A stretch of 64,000 nucleotides of DNA from Bdellovibrionales bacterium (GTDB lineage Bacteria; Bdellovibrionota; Bdellovibrionia; Bdellovibrionales; UBA1609), in assembly GCA_016714165.1 (NCBI GenBank), contig JADJNU010000001.1, positions 1,550,001 to 1,614,000 on the forward strand, read 5' to 3'. This document shows, one piece after another, positions 46,009 through 54,173 of the stretch; position 1 is the stretch's first letter; each line of letters begins with the position of its first letter. The position numbers were made by a program, and so were the translations under genes. The notes beneath the pieces are model-generated. The model had not been told where the DNA came from and did no database searches. It worked only from the letters and a program-made list of their open reading frames with translations.

Positions 46009-46940
46009 AGCTTTTTCTGTTCAATTTGATGAAATGGTTTGGAAGCATTTTGATCTGCTTCTGCTTCGTCAAAGCTCCATAGCTCTTCATAGCTAAAGCT
46101 AAGACGAGTACTCTGTGGAGGCTGACGACTGTGAAATCTATCAGCAATTTTTTCTCGCAAGAGAACACGCATCTCATCGATTGATTTTGCCTCAACGCGA
46201 ATCGATTCACCAATCGTCTCCGCAACGCAGTCTCCTTTTTCTGTGCATCTCACTCGAACAAGTAAATGCTTCACCAGAGGATGAGAGGCCCACCGATAGA
46301 TGAAAAACCAATGCAAAGTTGCTCCAACAATAACAAACACATGAAATATCTCATGCGGTCCAACTACCCCAGGGATAAGGATTGGCCATTTGATAAATTC
46401 AAGAATTGCTCCAACCGAATAAGCAACGCCACCCCAAATCAAAAAGTGATAATTTTCTTTTCCAAAGATCTGAACAAAACGCCAACCCGTCATCACTCCT
46501 ATCCAACCTAGCCCTAGGTAAAAAGTAAGACTCAACCAATCCGGAATTTCCTTAAAAAAAATAGTCTTGAGTACCAGCCCCGTAACGGCGATAGACCAGA
46601 TGACAAGCAAAACCCCCCACCTCCAAAATCCTCGAAATAAAATAATGTGAATGGGAGTGAAAGTTCCCGCAACCAAAACCCAAATGGCCGCATGATCAAG
46701 ACGCTGCAGGACCATCCGCGGGTATCCTCCCGGTTCGAGAAGGTGGTAAACTCCACTCATAGAAAAAAGAAAAACTAAAGAGCAAGAAAAGACCAGAAGA
46801 CTTGATTGTCTCCAGAAATTTCCTCTGCCCCTTTTTAATAGAAAAAATGTGCCGACTAGCGAAGCAAAGGCAGCTAACAAATGAGACCAGCAGCTAAAAG
46901 GTTCGCTGAATCCCGGAATAGGAATGACGGCCATATCCAT
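46005..46940 (-). CDS. Hemolysin III / PAQR-family membrane protein
   Basis: The 311-residue product has seven predicted membrane helices in the first 215 residues. The PAQR motifs are clear: SMSGVYHLLEPGG, LQRLDHAAIWVLVAGTFTP and GPHEIFHVFVIVGATLHW, giving the Ser, Asp and three His residues thought to bind zinc. The C-terminal 95 residues are an extra cytoplasmic extension (LVRVRCTEKGDCVAETIG and so on) not present in most short bacterial members. A strong purine-rich ribosome site (GGAGGAGG) precedes the ATG. Hemolysin III is a historical name; the bacterial function is uncertain. Confidence 0.86.
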   Translation of the reverse strand: MDMAVIPIPGFSEPFSCWSHLLAAFASLVGTFFLLKRGRGNFWRQSSLLVFSCSLVFLFSMSGVYHLLEPGGYPRMVLQRLDHAAIWVLVAGTFTPIHIILFRGFWRWGVLLVIWSIAVTGLVLKTIFFKEIPDWLSLTFYLGLGWIGVMTGWRFVQIFGKENYHFLIWGGVAYSVGAILEFIKWPILIPGVVGPHEIFHVFVIVGATLHWFFIYRWASHPLVKHLLVRVRCTEKGDCVAETIGESIRVEAKSIDEMRVLLREKIADRFHSRQPPQSTRLSFSYEELWSFDEAEADQNASKPFHQIEQKKL

Positions 46941-47051
46941 ATCCTCCTCCTTATCCTTCTCCTTTTTTTATCTTTATCCTTACCTTTACCTTTTTCCAAA
47001 AAAAACTCGGTCCCTCTCAAATAATTTTCAATAAATTATTATAGACTGAGA

Positions 47052-47714
47052 TCATGTCATGCAATTATTTGTATCGCAGTGACTCAAAAATTCTGACCTA
47101 GTTTCACTTTTGCATTTAAAATCACCGCGCAAGTCACAGGTCACTGTGACGCTACTCGAATCCTCTACACCTCGACTGGCCATACAGTGATGCTTAGCTG
47201 AAATGTGAACGGCCACATTCTTGGTATCGAGAACATAGGAAAGACAGTCGGCAATCTGTTTCGTCAAACGCTCCTGAACTTGAGGACGACGCGAAAAATA
47301 TCTGGCAATCCGATTAATTTTAGAAAGTCCAATGACCCGATCCTTCGGAATATATGCAATCGTCGCATAACCATCAATGGTCTGAAAGTGATGTTCGCAG
47401 GTCGATTTGATTTCGATTCTTTGACCGACAATCATCTGATCATAGGCCATTTCATTGTCTATAACGGTTATTTTTGGAAAATTTTCGCTCCAAAGGCCTG
47501 AGAAAAGTTCGTCCACGTACATTCTGGCGACCCTCTGAGGAGTCTCTTTCAAGCTATCGTTGGCGAGGTCCAACCCCAAGATATCCATAATTTCCGCCAC
47601 TTTTAGCGCAATCTTCTCGATCTTCTCGGCCCGGTTCAGCCCAGTGGATACCATGGGCGTGGGAGTTATTTGGGCCAGGATTTCATCAACTGTGTAAGTC
47701 TTTTCTGGAGCCAT
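47052..47714 (-). CDS. folE: GTP cyclohydrolase I
   Basis: FolE converts GTP to dihydroneopterin triphosphate for folate synthesis. I start the protein at ATG 47714 (MAPEKTYTV, with GAGGT upstream), giving 220 residues, the family norm; an upstream start at 47822 adds hydrophobic sequence unlike the family. Zinc ligands are in STCEHHFQTIDG and SAKHHCMASRG. Other blocks are ETPQRVARMYVDELFSG, GLSKINRIARYFSRRPQVQE and RGVEDSSSVTVT. The final 20 residues are an extra tail with two cysteines. Confidence 0.95.
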   Translation of the reverse strand: MAPEKTYTVDEILAQITPTPMVSTGLNRAEKIEKIALKVAEIMDILGLDLANDSLKETPQRVARMYVDELFSGLWSENFPKITVIDNEMAYDQMIVGQRIEIKSTCEHHFQTIDGYATIAYIPKDRVIGLSKINRIARYFSRRPQVQERLTKQIADCLSYVLDTKNVAVHISAKHHCMASRGVEDSSSVTVTCDLRGDFKCKSETRSEFLSHCDTNNCMT

Positions 47715-47827
47715 AAAATTAATTACCTCATAAGGAAATAAAGAGGAGCGGAATGTAGCAAAGTTAAAGTAGGGAAGAAAGAAAGAAGCTGTTTCACAAA
47801 ATCGAAACGAGAGAAACAACAAACGAT

Positions 47828-47875
47828 ATAACGCATTACGTTATTATGTTTCAGACGGAATGCATTGATTAATGC
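47828..47875. promoter_or_regulatory. Two short inverted repeats between folE and nhaA
   Basis: ATAACG at 47828-47833 is mirrored by CGTTAT at 47839-47844 around CATTA, and GCATT at 47862-47866 by AATGC at 47871-47875 around GATT. Both lie in the region between folE and the divergent nhaA, where a regulator would bind. No cognate regulator is visible nearby. Confidence 0.3.
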
Positions 47876-47984
47876 TTCTCACGGATAGTAGAGATTGCAG
47901 GTGGCTTTTGAATATTTGAATCTCATAGAGAGCGGCTAAAATAGATCAAGAGAACTATGAACTGCACAGAAAGGTTTTTTTAGG

Positions 47985-49397
47985 ATGACAGACAAATTGG
48001 GACACCGGCGCGCGCAGAAGATTGTTTCCACTATCCTCTCTCCGATCGAAAGGTTTCTCCAGTTTGAATCAGCCAGCGGAATCATTCTGATCCTTGTGAC
48101 GATATTAACCATGATCTGGGCCAATTCTCCTTGGGCAGATGTTTATTTCCATTTGATTGAAACGCCTATCTCATTCCGGATTGGGAATTGGAACCTAGAA
48201 TTGAGCCTCCATGCCTGGGTGAATGACGCCCTCATGGTCATTTTCTTTTTTGTCGTGGGACTTGAGATAAAAAGAGAATTGGTCATGGGTGAACTGGCTT
48301 CGCCGCGAAAGGCCGCCCTGCCCTTGTTCGCAGCTCTTGGAGGCATGCTATTCCCTGCCTTGATTTATAGCGCCTTCAATTTGAATGGGCCCGGTCACTC
48401 TGGATGGGGAATACCCATGGCCACGGACATAGCTTTTGCCGTGGGAATCCTTCTTCTCATGGGTAAAAAGGTACCCTTTCCTCTCAAAGTATTTCTATTG
48501 GCACTCGCGATAGCTGACGACCTCGGCGCTGTTTCGGTCATTGGCTTTTTTTACACCTCAGATGTTTCCCAAGTTTTTTTGTTTTTTGTGGCGCTTGGAA
48601 TACTAACTGTTGCTTTCATTAAATACTTAGGAGTTCGTAAAATTCCTATTTATACCATCTTAGGAGTTCTGATTTGGTTTGCCATCCTCAGAAGCGGAAT
48701 TCATGCCACTATCGCGGGAGTCATTCTGGGCCTTATGACTCCTGCGAAACCCTTCCTTCGCAAGAAAGAAGCTCCTGAGAAAATCAAAAAAATCGTTGAT
48801 GATCTTGATAATTACCTAGAGGGAAAAGACACGGAGGGAAACAAAACTTCTCCGGTTTTGAGTCCCGCGACAGAGTATCTCGACGAGAAGACCAAAGGGA
48901 TGCTGGAAAAGCTTCACCACCTTTCAAATGAGGCGCGCTCACCCCTGGATCGGTTGATTCACGTCCTGCATCCGATTGTGAGCTTTGCAATTATGCCTAT
49001 TTTTGCCATTGTCAATACAGGCATCAGTTTGGCAGGCTTTGATTTTTCTTTGCTTTTGCAAAATCACATTAGCCTTGGCATTATTTTCGGACTCATGGTG
49101 GGAAAACCAATCGGAGTGATGCTTTTCTCCTGGTTTGCAGTTCGGATGAACCTGGCGCAACTACCTCGCGGTGTTACCTGGTATCACATAGCATGCGTGG
49201 GCTGTCTGGGAGGAATTGGATTTACCATGGCTTTGTTCATTAGCCATATTGCTTTAAAGACCCCTGATCTTGAAATTTACTCTAAGCTTGGCGTTCTTAT
49301 CGGTTCATTCTTATCAGCTATCTTGGGTATGTCTCTTCTTGGATTAGCTAAAAATAGCCAATCTACAGATGTCAGTCCTGAGTTGGCGAGAGAATAG
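47985..49397 (+). CDS. nhaA: Na+/H+ antiporter NhaA
   Basis: The 470-residue product has 12 membrane segments. The NhaA family blocks are present: FFFVVGLEIKRELVMGELAS, PMATDIAFAVGILLLMGKKVP, and ALAIADDLGAVSVIGFFYT with the two adjacent transport Asp residues, as well as GIHATIAGVILGLMTPAKP. A hydrophilic loop of about 70 residues before the last three helices is longer than in E. coli but common in other bacteria. It exports sodium in exchange for protons across the inner membrane. Confidence 0.96.
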   Translation: MTDKLGHRRAQKIVSTILSPIERFLQFESASGIILILVTILTMIWANSPWADVYFHLIETPISFRIGNWNLELSLHAWVNDALMVIFFFVVGLEIKRELVMGELASPRKAALPLFAALGGMLFPALIYSAFNLNGPGHSGWGIPMATDIAFAVGILLLMGKKVPFPLKVFLLALAIADDLGAVSVIGFFYTSDVSQVFLFFVALGILTVAFIKYLGVRKIPIYTILGVLIWFAILRSGIHATIAGVILGLMTPAKPFLRKKEAPEKIKKIVDDLDNYLEGKDTEGNKTSPVLSPATEYLDEKTKGMLEKLHHLSNEARSPLDRLIHVLHPIVSFAIMPIFAIVNTGISLAGFDFSLLLQNHISLGIIFGLMVGKPIGVMLFSWFAVRMNLAQLPRGVTWYHIACVGCLGGIGFTMALFISHIALKTPDLEIYSKLGVLIGSFLSAILGMSLLGLAKNSQSTDVSPELARE

Positions 49398-49424
49398 GGA
49401 GTGTTTTTTTCAAGTCCAAAGGTT

Positions 49425-49453
49425 TTGACAGAATGATGTTGTCCGTATATCGA
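49425..49453 (+). promoter_or_regulatory. Probable promoter of tRNA-Arg
   Basis: A perfect TTGACA at 49425-49430 is followed 15-17 bases later by TATATC or TATCGA (49446-49453), ending about 20 bases before the mature 5' end of the tRNA. The spacing fits a sigma-70 promoter for a stable RNA; the -10 box is weak. Confidence 0.5.
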
Positions 49454-49471
49454 TAGATTGTCGTTTCTAAG

Positions 49472-49548
<77 letters not shown>

Positions 49549-49557
49549 TTATTTTCA

Positions 49558-50901
49558 GGCTCTTCTCTTTTTACTGTTGGTCTTTTCAAAATAACATTCA
49601 AGAACAGGCATTTAACGTTCTCAATCGGTAATTTTTAAAGCTCTTATACCCGCAAGCCCGTCTCTGGACAAGCTTTGCTGTCTTATTAAAGGCTTCAGTT
49701 CTAGCATTTGTCAGCCCTGTTGCAAAATAAACTAAGACCTCCTTTTTCCAAGACTCCAGTGTTTTCGCTAATTTTAAAAGCGTTGCGTGATTGGTTTGTT
49801 TGAGCTGGCTCAGGAGACGATAAAATCCCTTTACAGGGCGGCAACTCCCTTTGTGCGATAAAACTCGTAGAGTTTTTCTTTAAACCGGTAAATCATGTTT
49901 AATTCTGGATGCTTCTTTAGATAACTGTCCATATCACTTCGTAAGTAATAGTCGAGACGGATTCGATTTTTCAGAGTCAGCCTTTTCAAACTCAACTCCT
50001 TTCGATGCCCATGGATTTGTTTTTGCAGTTTCATAATGGTTGGGGTCAGCAGGCGCAGCACATGGAACTTATCTGCCACGATCTGTGCGTTTGGAAAAAA
50101 CTCTCGTACAAATTTAGATAGGATGAAGACATATCCATCGCCACCCAGCGCACGTTTTCTCGGCCCGGTAAATGAGCTAGCTGTTTTAACAGCCCTTTTA
50201 CATCCTTTCCCCGCACCATCTCAAAAAGACGTTTGTGGCACATATCTGTGAACACCGTTGCGTATTCGCAGTAACCTTTCCTTCGGGTAAAAAAATGCTC
50301 ATCAATGCCAATTGCCGCCGGCCATGGATAATTGATCTTCTCTTTTACTTTTGTTTCCTGATGTTTATAAAATACCTTGTAAGTAAAACTCGACGAACAT
50401 TGATACCTGGTTTGAATATCCTTAATACAACTAAACTGCTCACACATCTCGGCAATGAATTTCATAAATCGGCCCGTCGATCGTTGATTCTTATTAAAGC
50501 CCTCGATTTTCTCCGTGAAAGGCTTGCGACAACTCTTGCAGTAATAACGTTGCTTTATAATCTCAATGTATAAAGTCTCCGATCGTAATGGCTCGTCCCG
50601 GAGGCGTGTGCGGGCCCGGCCATAAAATGTCCTACTCTCAACGCCACACCGTGGACAAACTTCCTGCCGCGTTGGTATCGTCTCTGTTAACCAAATCGTA
50701 CGTCCTGAATCCTGCCGAGACCCTAAAAATTTTAACTTCTTACTGGGTAAATAAAATGATAGATCTTTAACTATAGGCATAGCCGTTCTCCTTTCGAGAA
50801 AAGTGTTGTGGTAAACAAATTTCACCGAATAAAACGGTTATTGCCTATTCTCTTTTAATTTATTTTGACAACTCGCTTCCAACTTTTAAAGGGGAAGAAC
50901 C
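49558..50901 (-). mobile_element. ISL3-type insertion sequence, decayed, next to tRNA-Arg
   Basis: The element is 1344 bp with imperfect terminal inverted repeats. The left end reads GGCTCTTCTCTTTTTACTG and the right end, on the other strand, GGTTCTTCCCCTTTAAAAG. Similarity resumes further in at a shared TTTTCAAAATAA-like block. The GG(C/T)TCTTC tip is typical of ISL3. A single transposase gene on the minus strand fills it but is broken by two frameshifts. The eight bases flanking the two ends (TATTTTCA and TATCCTTT) do not match as a target duplication, so it is old, or its ends have been altered. It lies nine bases past the tRNA. Confidence 0.85.
49598..50780 (-). pseudogene. ISL3-family transposase, two frameshifts
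   Basis: From ATG 50780 the frame shows the N-terminal zinc ribbon CPRCGVESRTFYGRA and YYCKSCRKPFTEK, a helix-turn-helix region, then the catalytic-core start AIGIDEHFFTRRKGY and RWVAMDMSSSY (acidic residues). The frame is lost near 50085-50095; one extra T in a six-T coding-strand run would restore FFPNAQIVADKFHVLRLL. It is lost again near 49830, where one extra T gives ALLKGFYRLLSQLKQTN. The third segment runs LTNARTEAFNKTAKLVQRRA to a stop at 49598-49600. All three pieces together make a normal-length transposase of about 395 residues. As read, it is not functional. Confidence 0.88.
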
Positions 50902-50956
50902 TATCCTTTTAATATTCCCAGACTTTTCTCCAGTTTTCCAAAAACGCAACATTCCG

Positions 50957-51002
50957 ATATGTATGCTTATAGCATACAATTGTATGCTATAAGCATACAT
51001 AT
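50957..51002. promoter_or_regulatory. 46-bp perfect palindrome, probable operator of the MNT-HEPN pair
   Basis: The stretch is its own reverse complement over 46 bases with its centre between 50979 and 50980. Each arm is itself a dyad: GTATGCT-TAT-AGCATAC at 50961-50977 and GTATGCT-ATA-AGCATAC at 50982-50998, so there are four copies of the half-site. The final bases include the start codon of the winged-helix protein at 51001. That protein is the obvious ligand, giving autorepression by blocking initiation. Extrusion as a cruciform or hairpin in the mRNA is also possible. Confidence 0.8.
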
Positions 51003-51579
51003 GAACTTACTTGCTCAAATTCTTTCTAGCCAAGTTCGCGCTGAAATATTTCGTCTCTTATTCAATAGAGAAGAAAGTTCTATTTATCTTCGGGATCTGG
51101 AACGAAAATCAGGCTTCTCTATCAGAACCATTCAAAATGAAATTACTCATCTTAAAGATCTCGATCTGATTAATTCAGAACGCGATGGAAACCGCATTTA
51201 CTACTCCGCTAACTCAAATCACCCAATCTATCCGGAAATATGCGGGCTTGTTGAAAAAACATCTGGCATTAAGGAAAAACTCAAACAGATTTTATCTTCC
51301 CTCACTGGAATTCAGTGTGCCTTTATCTTTGGATCATTTGCGAAAGGCGAAGAAAAATCCCATAGCGACATTGATATCATCATCATTGGAGACATTGGTT
51401 TGCGTGCAATTTCTCCAGCCTTAAAATCAGTTACTGAACAAACTCAGAGAGAAATCAATCCTCATGTCTATTCCATGAAATCTTGGAAGCAAAGGTTGAA
51501 TAAGAAAGATCATTTCATTCGTAGTATCATGAAGGACAAAAGGGTTTTCCTGATCGGAGATGAAAATGTCATTAGTTGA
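51001..51579 (+). CDS. Winged-helix / MNT nucleotidyltransferase fusion (putative antitoxin)
   Basis: The 192-residue product starts at ATG 51001 (MNLLAQILSSQ); an earlier in-frame ATG at 50959 lies inside the palindrome and is unlikely. Residues 1-75 form an ArsR-like winged helix (RAEIFRLLFNREESSIYLRD, SGFSIRTIQNEITHLKDL). From about residue 95 there is a minimal nucleotidyltransferase with FIFGSFAKGEEKSHSDIDIII: the GS motif and the Asp-x-Asp catalytic pair are intact. MNT proteins paired with HEPN genes act as antitoxins that adenylylate and silence the HEPN toxin. Here the added HTH could give direct autoregulation. Overlaps the HEPN gene by 20 bases. Confidence 0.82.
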   Translation: MNLLAQILSSQVRAEIFRLLFNREESSIYLRDLERKSGFSIRTIQNEITHLKDLDLINSERDGNRIYYSANSNHPIYPEICGLVEKTSGIKEKLKQILSSLTGIQCAFIFGSFAKGEEKSHSDIDIIIIGDIGLRAISPALKSVTEQTQREINPHVYSMKSWKQRLNKKDHFIRSIMKDKRVFLIGDENVIS

Positions 51580-52009
51580 CTGGGCCAAGAATGGCTGGCT
51601 TCGCACACATAAACCCAGTAAGGAAGAAATCCAAAATCTCCTTGAAATCGTTGAGCGCGATCTAAAGGATGCGTCTGTAAAAGGAATTTCTGACGATTGG
51701 AAGTTTGGTATTGCTTACAATGCCGCTCTTAAAATCTGCACCATTCTTCTCCATAGTTCTGGTTATAGACCAGAAAAAAATCTCGCCCACTACAGGACTC
51801 TTCAATCCATACAGCTTATTTTAGGCAAAGATCACTCAGATAGCGCTAGCTACCTGGAAACCTGCAGAAAAAAGCGCAATGAAACAGAGTATGACTTTGC
51901 CGGAACTGTCAGCGAAGAGGAAGCACACGAGCTGATCGATTTTTGCAAAGAACTCAAAACCGAAGCAATGGCTTGGTTAAAAAAGAACTACAAAAATTTG
52001 CTGAAGTAA
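51560..52009 (+). CDS. HEPN-domain protein (putative RNase toxin)
   Basis: The 149-residue all-helical product starts at ATG 51560 or 51566. The HEPN region includes WKFGIAYNAALKICTILLHSSGY and the basic-aromatic segment CRKKRNETEYDFAGTVSEEE. The catalytic RX4-6H motif of HEPN ribonucleases is not canonical: after RN the usual His is replaced, giving RNETEYD. This variant occurs in HEPN partners of nucleotidyltransferases, but activity cannot be assumed. It overlaps the MNT gene by 20 bases, so the pair is translationally coupled with the antitoxin first. Confidence 0.72.
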   Translation: MKMSLVDWAKNGWLRTHKPSKEEIQNLLEIVERDLKDASVKGISDDWKFGIAYNAALKICTILLHSSGYRPEKNLAHYRTLQSIQLILGKDHSDSASYLETCRKKRNETEYDFAGTVSEEEAHELIDFCKELKTEAMAWLKKNYKNLLK

Positions 52010-52362
52010 GGTACCCGTGCACTGGCCGTGAATGAAATGGAAAATTTTTTTAGTAAGATCCGCCGACTAAGGCTTTCAAAAGTGGTGGTCAATGAATTCG
52101 GATTCTTTGCAGAAATTGAGGAGAGATCTCGAATCCTGACGAGCGAGGGCGAAATCTCCCCAAGAGAATTTTCCAGATGAACTCAGGAGTCCTGATTCGG
52201 TAATACACCGGCCTCCGCGATCCTATACCTAAGCATTTTGTATCAAATAGTGCTGTCACGAGAGCAAGAAGAAGAATTCTTCAGAAAACAGCCAGCAATC
52301 TGAAAACGAAGAGACGATTGTCTGATACTCTTGCTAAATAATGGTATCATCATCTACATTTA
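52010..52362. other. Gene-poor stretch after the HEPN gene, with a possible gene remnant
   Basis: This 353-bp interval contains a 50-codon frame from GTG 52028 to TGA 52180 (residues such as NEMENFFSKIRRLRLSKVV and EIEERSRILTSEGEIS). It continues open upstream to the HEPN stop, so it looks like the tail of a larger lost gene rather than a complete small gene. I recognise no family. The remaining 180 bp hold no frame, tRNA or strong hairpin that I can see. Confidence 0.35.
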
Positions 52363-53334
52363 CTATTTTACGCCTGATTTACTGGTATTCCCTAAGGTGC
52401 TTTCTGGCATGATTTTATTCAGCAGCCTTTGTGGATTCTGAAACAAAATTTTATCAATTTCATCTGCGGTAAAAACTTTCGATTTCTCAATATCTGAGTA
52501 GTAATCTTGGTAATTTTCTCGCCTTGGAGGAGTTCCTCCTATGCTATAATCCGAACCGTATACGACATTGCTCATTCCGAATTTTCGATAGGCCACGACC
52601 AATTCATTGTCGGAATATCCATGGTGATTTAGGGCTGTTGATGTATCAAGAAATAAATTGGAACGCTTACGAGCGGGAGTCAAAGCAAGTGCTTCAATAA
52701 ATTTCGGGGAATAACCACTGTGACCTACAATAATTTGAACATCTGGAAATTTTGTTGAGATTTTTAGATAGGCTTCTGCTTCGGCTTTGAAGTCCTTCTC
52801 TTGAAGAAGACTTAAGGGATGAATAAGAACAACTTTAAGTGATGGGTTTGAATTCAGAATACTTTCCAGTTTTGAAAAATTAACAGGCACAGCAAGTGAA
52901 TGGGTAGGTTCACGAAGCTTCAGACCAATCATACCTGTCTGTTTCAGGCAGCTCCGTATGACTTCTTCTCCATCTTCAGATTCCAAATTTCCTCCGCACA
53001 AACCAAGAAAACTCTCAGGATGCTGCTGGACAATTTGGCTTGTTCGAAGGTCAAACTCCTTTCTGTAATCTCTCCACTCTTGCTTTTCATGATCAAAAAT
53101 TCGAGACTGTAGATATCCTGGAGAAATCAGTAGGGCTCTGCCGAACTGTTTAGAATTAAGAACAGCTTTTAAGTCTTCGGCGTTGTTTCCGGACTTAGCA
53201 GTTGGAGCAGAGTACAGATCGTAGTGCAGGTGAACATCCAGAGGCACTTTTCTTGTTGTTGTTGCGGCACTGGCATTAAATTGAAAAATGAGAAGAATCC
53301 AGCCAAGCACGCGCGAAAACCAAAGTTGTTTCAC
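52363..53334 (-). CDS. Secreted amidohydrolase (Amidohydro_2 / TIM-barrel)
   Basis: The 323-residue product has a signal peptide (about residues 1-23, ending ASAA), so the enzyme is periplasmic or secreted. The metal-dependent hydrolase pattern is present: first-strand PLDVHLHYDL, then LIHPLSLL, the IIVGHSGYSP histidine and the catalytic Asp in VVYGSDYSIGG. The second half matches the 2-pyrone-4,6-dicarboxylate lactonase / amidohydrolase 2 superfamily. The substrate is unknown. An exported member is unusual, as most relatives are cytoplasmic. It stands alone between two gene-poor stretches. Confidence 0.8.
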   Translation of the reverse strand: MKQLWFSRVLGWILLIFQFNASAATTTRKVPLDVHLHYDLYSAPTAKSGNNAEDLKAVLNSKQFGRALLISPGYLQSRIFDHEKQEWRDYRKEFDLRTSQIVQQHPESFLGLCGGNLESEDGEEVIRSCLKQTGMIGLKLREPTHSLAVPVNFSKLESILNSNPSLKVVLIHPLSLLQEKDFKAEAEAYLKISTKFPDVQIIVGHSGYSPKFIEALALTPARKRSNLFLDTSTALNHHGYSDNELVVAYRKFGMSNVVYGSDYSIGGTPPRRENYQDYYSDIEKSKVFTADEIDKILFQNPQRLLNKIMPESTLGNTSKSGVK

Positions 53335-53412
53335 AGCACCTCCTCAAAAGATTGTAATGTCAGATCAACGACAAAGCACCTAAAGGACGGGTCCAATTTT
53401 GTGGAGCTCGAC

Positions 53413-53445
53413 TTTTCGTGGGGTCGATCGAGCGACCCCACAAAA
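53413..53445. terminator. Strong GC-rich hairpin of unknown role
   Basis: GTGGGGTCG (53418-53426) pairs with CGACCCCAC (53433-53441) over a six-base loop. TTTT before it and AAAA after it can extend the stem past a bulged C. It lacks a clean T-run after the stem on either strand, so it is not a textbook terminator; a transcription-end or mobile-element origin is possible. Confidence 0.4.
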
Positions 53446-53802
53446 TATTTGTTAAGTCAGAGCTTGTCTCAGATATTTCCGCCAATATGAAAATGCGAGA
53501 AAATAGTAATTACGGGGTAACAGTTCTTCTTTATCGCTGAATATTTCTATCACACTGTTCTCAGACAAGCGTGCTGTTAGGCTAGTGGGCCAATTGCTCG
53601 TTGTGCTGGTGAAGATCCAAACCAAGCCTCTCACCATCCGGTAAGACTTCAAGATAGTGAACATGAGACCTAAAAAACTTTGACTTTACAAGGACTTATC
53701 AAGTAGCTTGATGTTGGGGGGGGCTGCATGATTCATTTGGCTGGCTTTGCCTCCTCCAAAGCGGAAGATTGATTGTTTGAGTCGATCTGGAGTCAGCAGT
53801 TT

Positions 53803-53818
53803 TTACAGACGTCTGTAA
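53803..53818. promoter_or_regulatory. 16-bp perfect palindrome upstream of a nucleotidyltransferase-like frame
   Basis: TTACAGAC is followed directly by its reverse complement GTCTGTAA. It lies 16 bases before the TTG at 53835. It may be an operator; no regulator is identified. Confidence 0.4.
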
Positions 53819-53834
53819 GGAAAGCTGAACCAAA

Positions 53835-54173
53835 TTGAGCTTATTAAAATTGGTCCACAATTCAGAGATGAATGCGCGGGCTCAAAAAAAAGCTATTGAG
53901 ATTTTGAACTCCATTCCTTCGCAAAATTTGATTTTAGAAGCTTACCTTTTTGGTTCTGCTGTTGGCGGGAATTTCACGATCGTCACCAAACCTCTAGCAT
54001 CAAGGATTTCTTTGAAGACAGTCGATTTCGATACTACATACGATATTGACAGTTCAAAGAACGCGATGTTAGGGGTCTTCCAGAACTCATTTCTTTCTGG
54101 GGGTGGAGGTGAATATTCGTTTCATTCTGGCTGCGTGTATTTTCTTAGTTTCTCTCCACTCGATAGGAAATGA
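53835..54173 (+). CDS. Short nucleotidyltransferase-like frame, possibly a remnant
   Basis: The 112-residue product has an N-terminal part (AQKKAIEILNSIPSQN and EAYLFGSAVGGNFT) resembling the start of a minimal nucleotidyltransferase, with the GS motif. However, the usual SD-x-D catalytic block does not follow at the proper distance; only VDFDTTYDID appears 20 residues later. The rest is not family-like and its last 71 bases overlap the start of the next gene. It starts at TTG. Either a degraded second MNT-type gene or a chance resemblance. Confidence 0.3.
   Translation: MSLLKLVHNSEMNARAQKKAIEILNSIPSQNLILEAYLFGSAVGGNFTIVTKPLASRISLKTVDFDTTYDIDSSKNAMLGVFQNSFLSGGGGEYSFHSGCVYFLSFSPLDRK

Larger units (their letters stand above)
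53335..53834. other. 500-bp interval without a supported gene
   Basis: The only minus-strand frame (53452-53664) lacks a ribosome site and resembles nothing. The interval contains a strong hairpin at 53413-53445 and a 16-bp palindrome at 53803-53818. A run of eight G near 53720 is also notable. The promoter of the amidohydrolase should be at the left side, but I could not assign boxes. Confidence 0.5.

Noticed and set aside
47020..47040. AT-rich inverted repeat after folE as a terminator
   Set aside because: Eight A/T pairs only and no T-run follows on the folE strand; too weak to call.
49550..50909. Target-site duplication of the insertion sequence
   Set aside because: The eight bases on the two sides share only a partial match, so no duplication can be claimed.
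53452..53664. 70-residue minus-strand frame in the gene-free stretch
   Set aside because: No start signal, no resemblance to known proteins, composition not protein-like.
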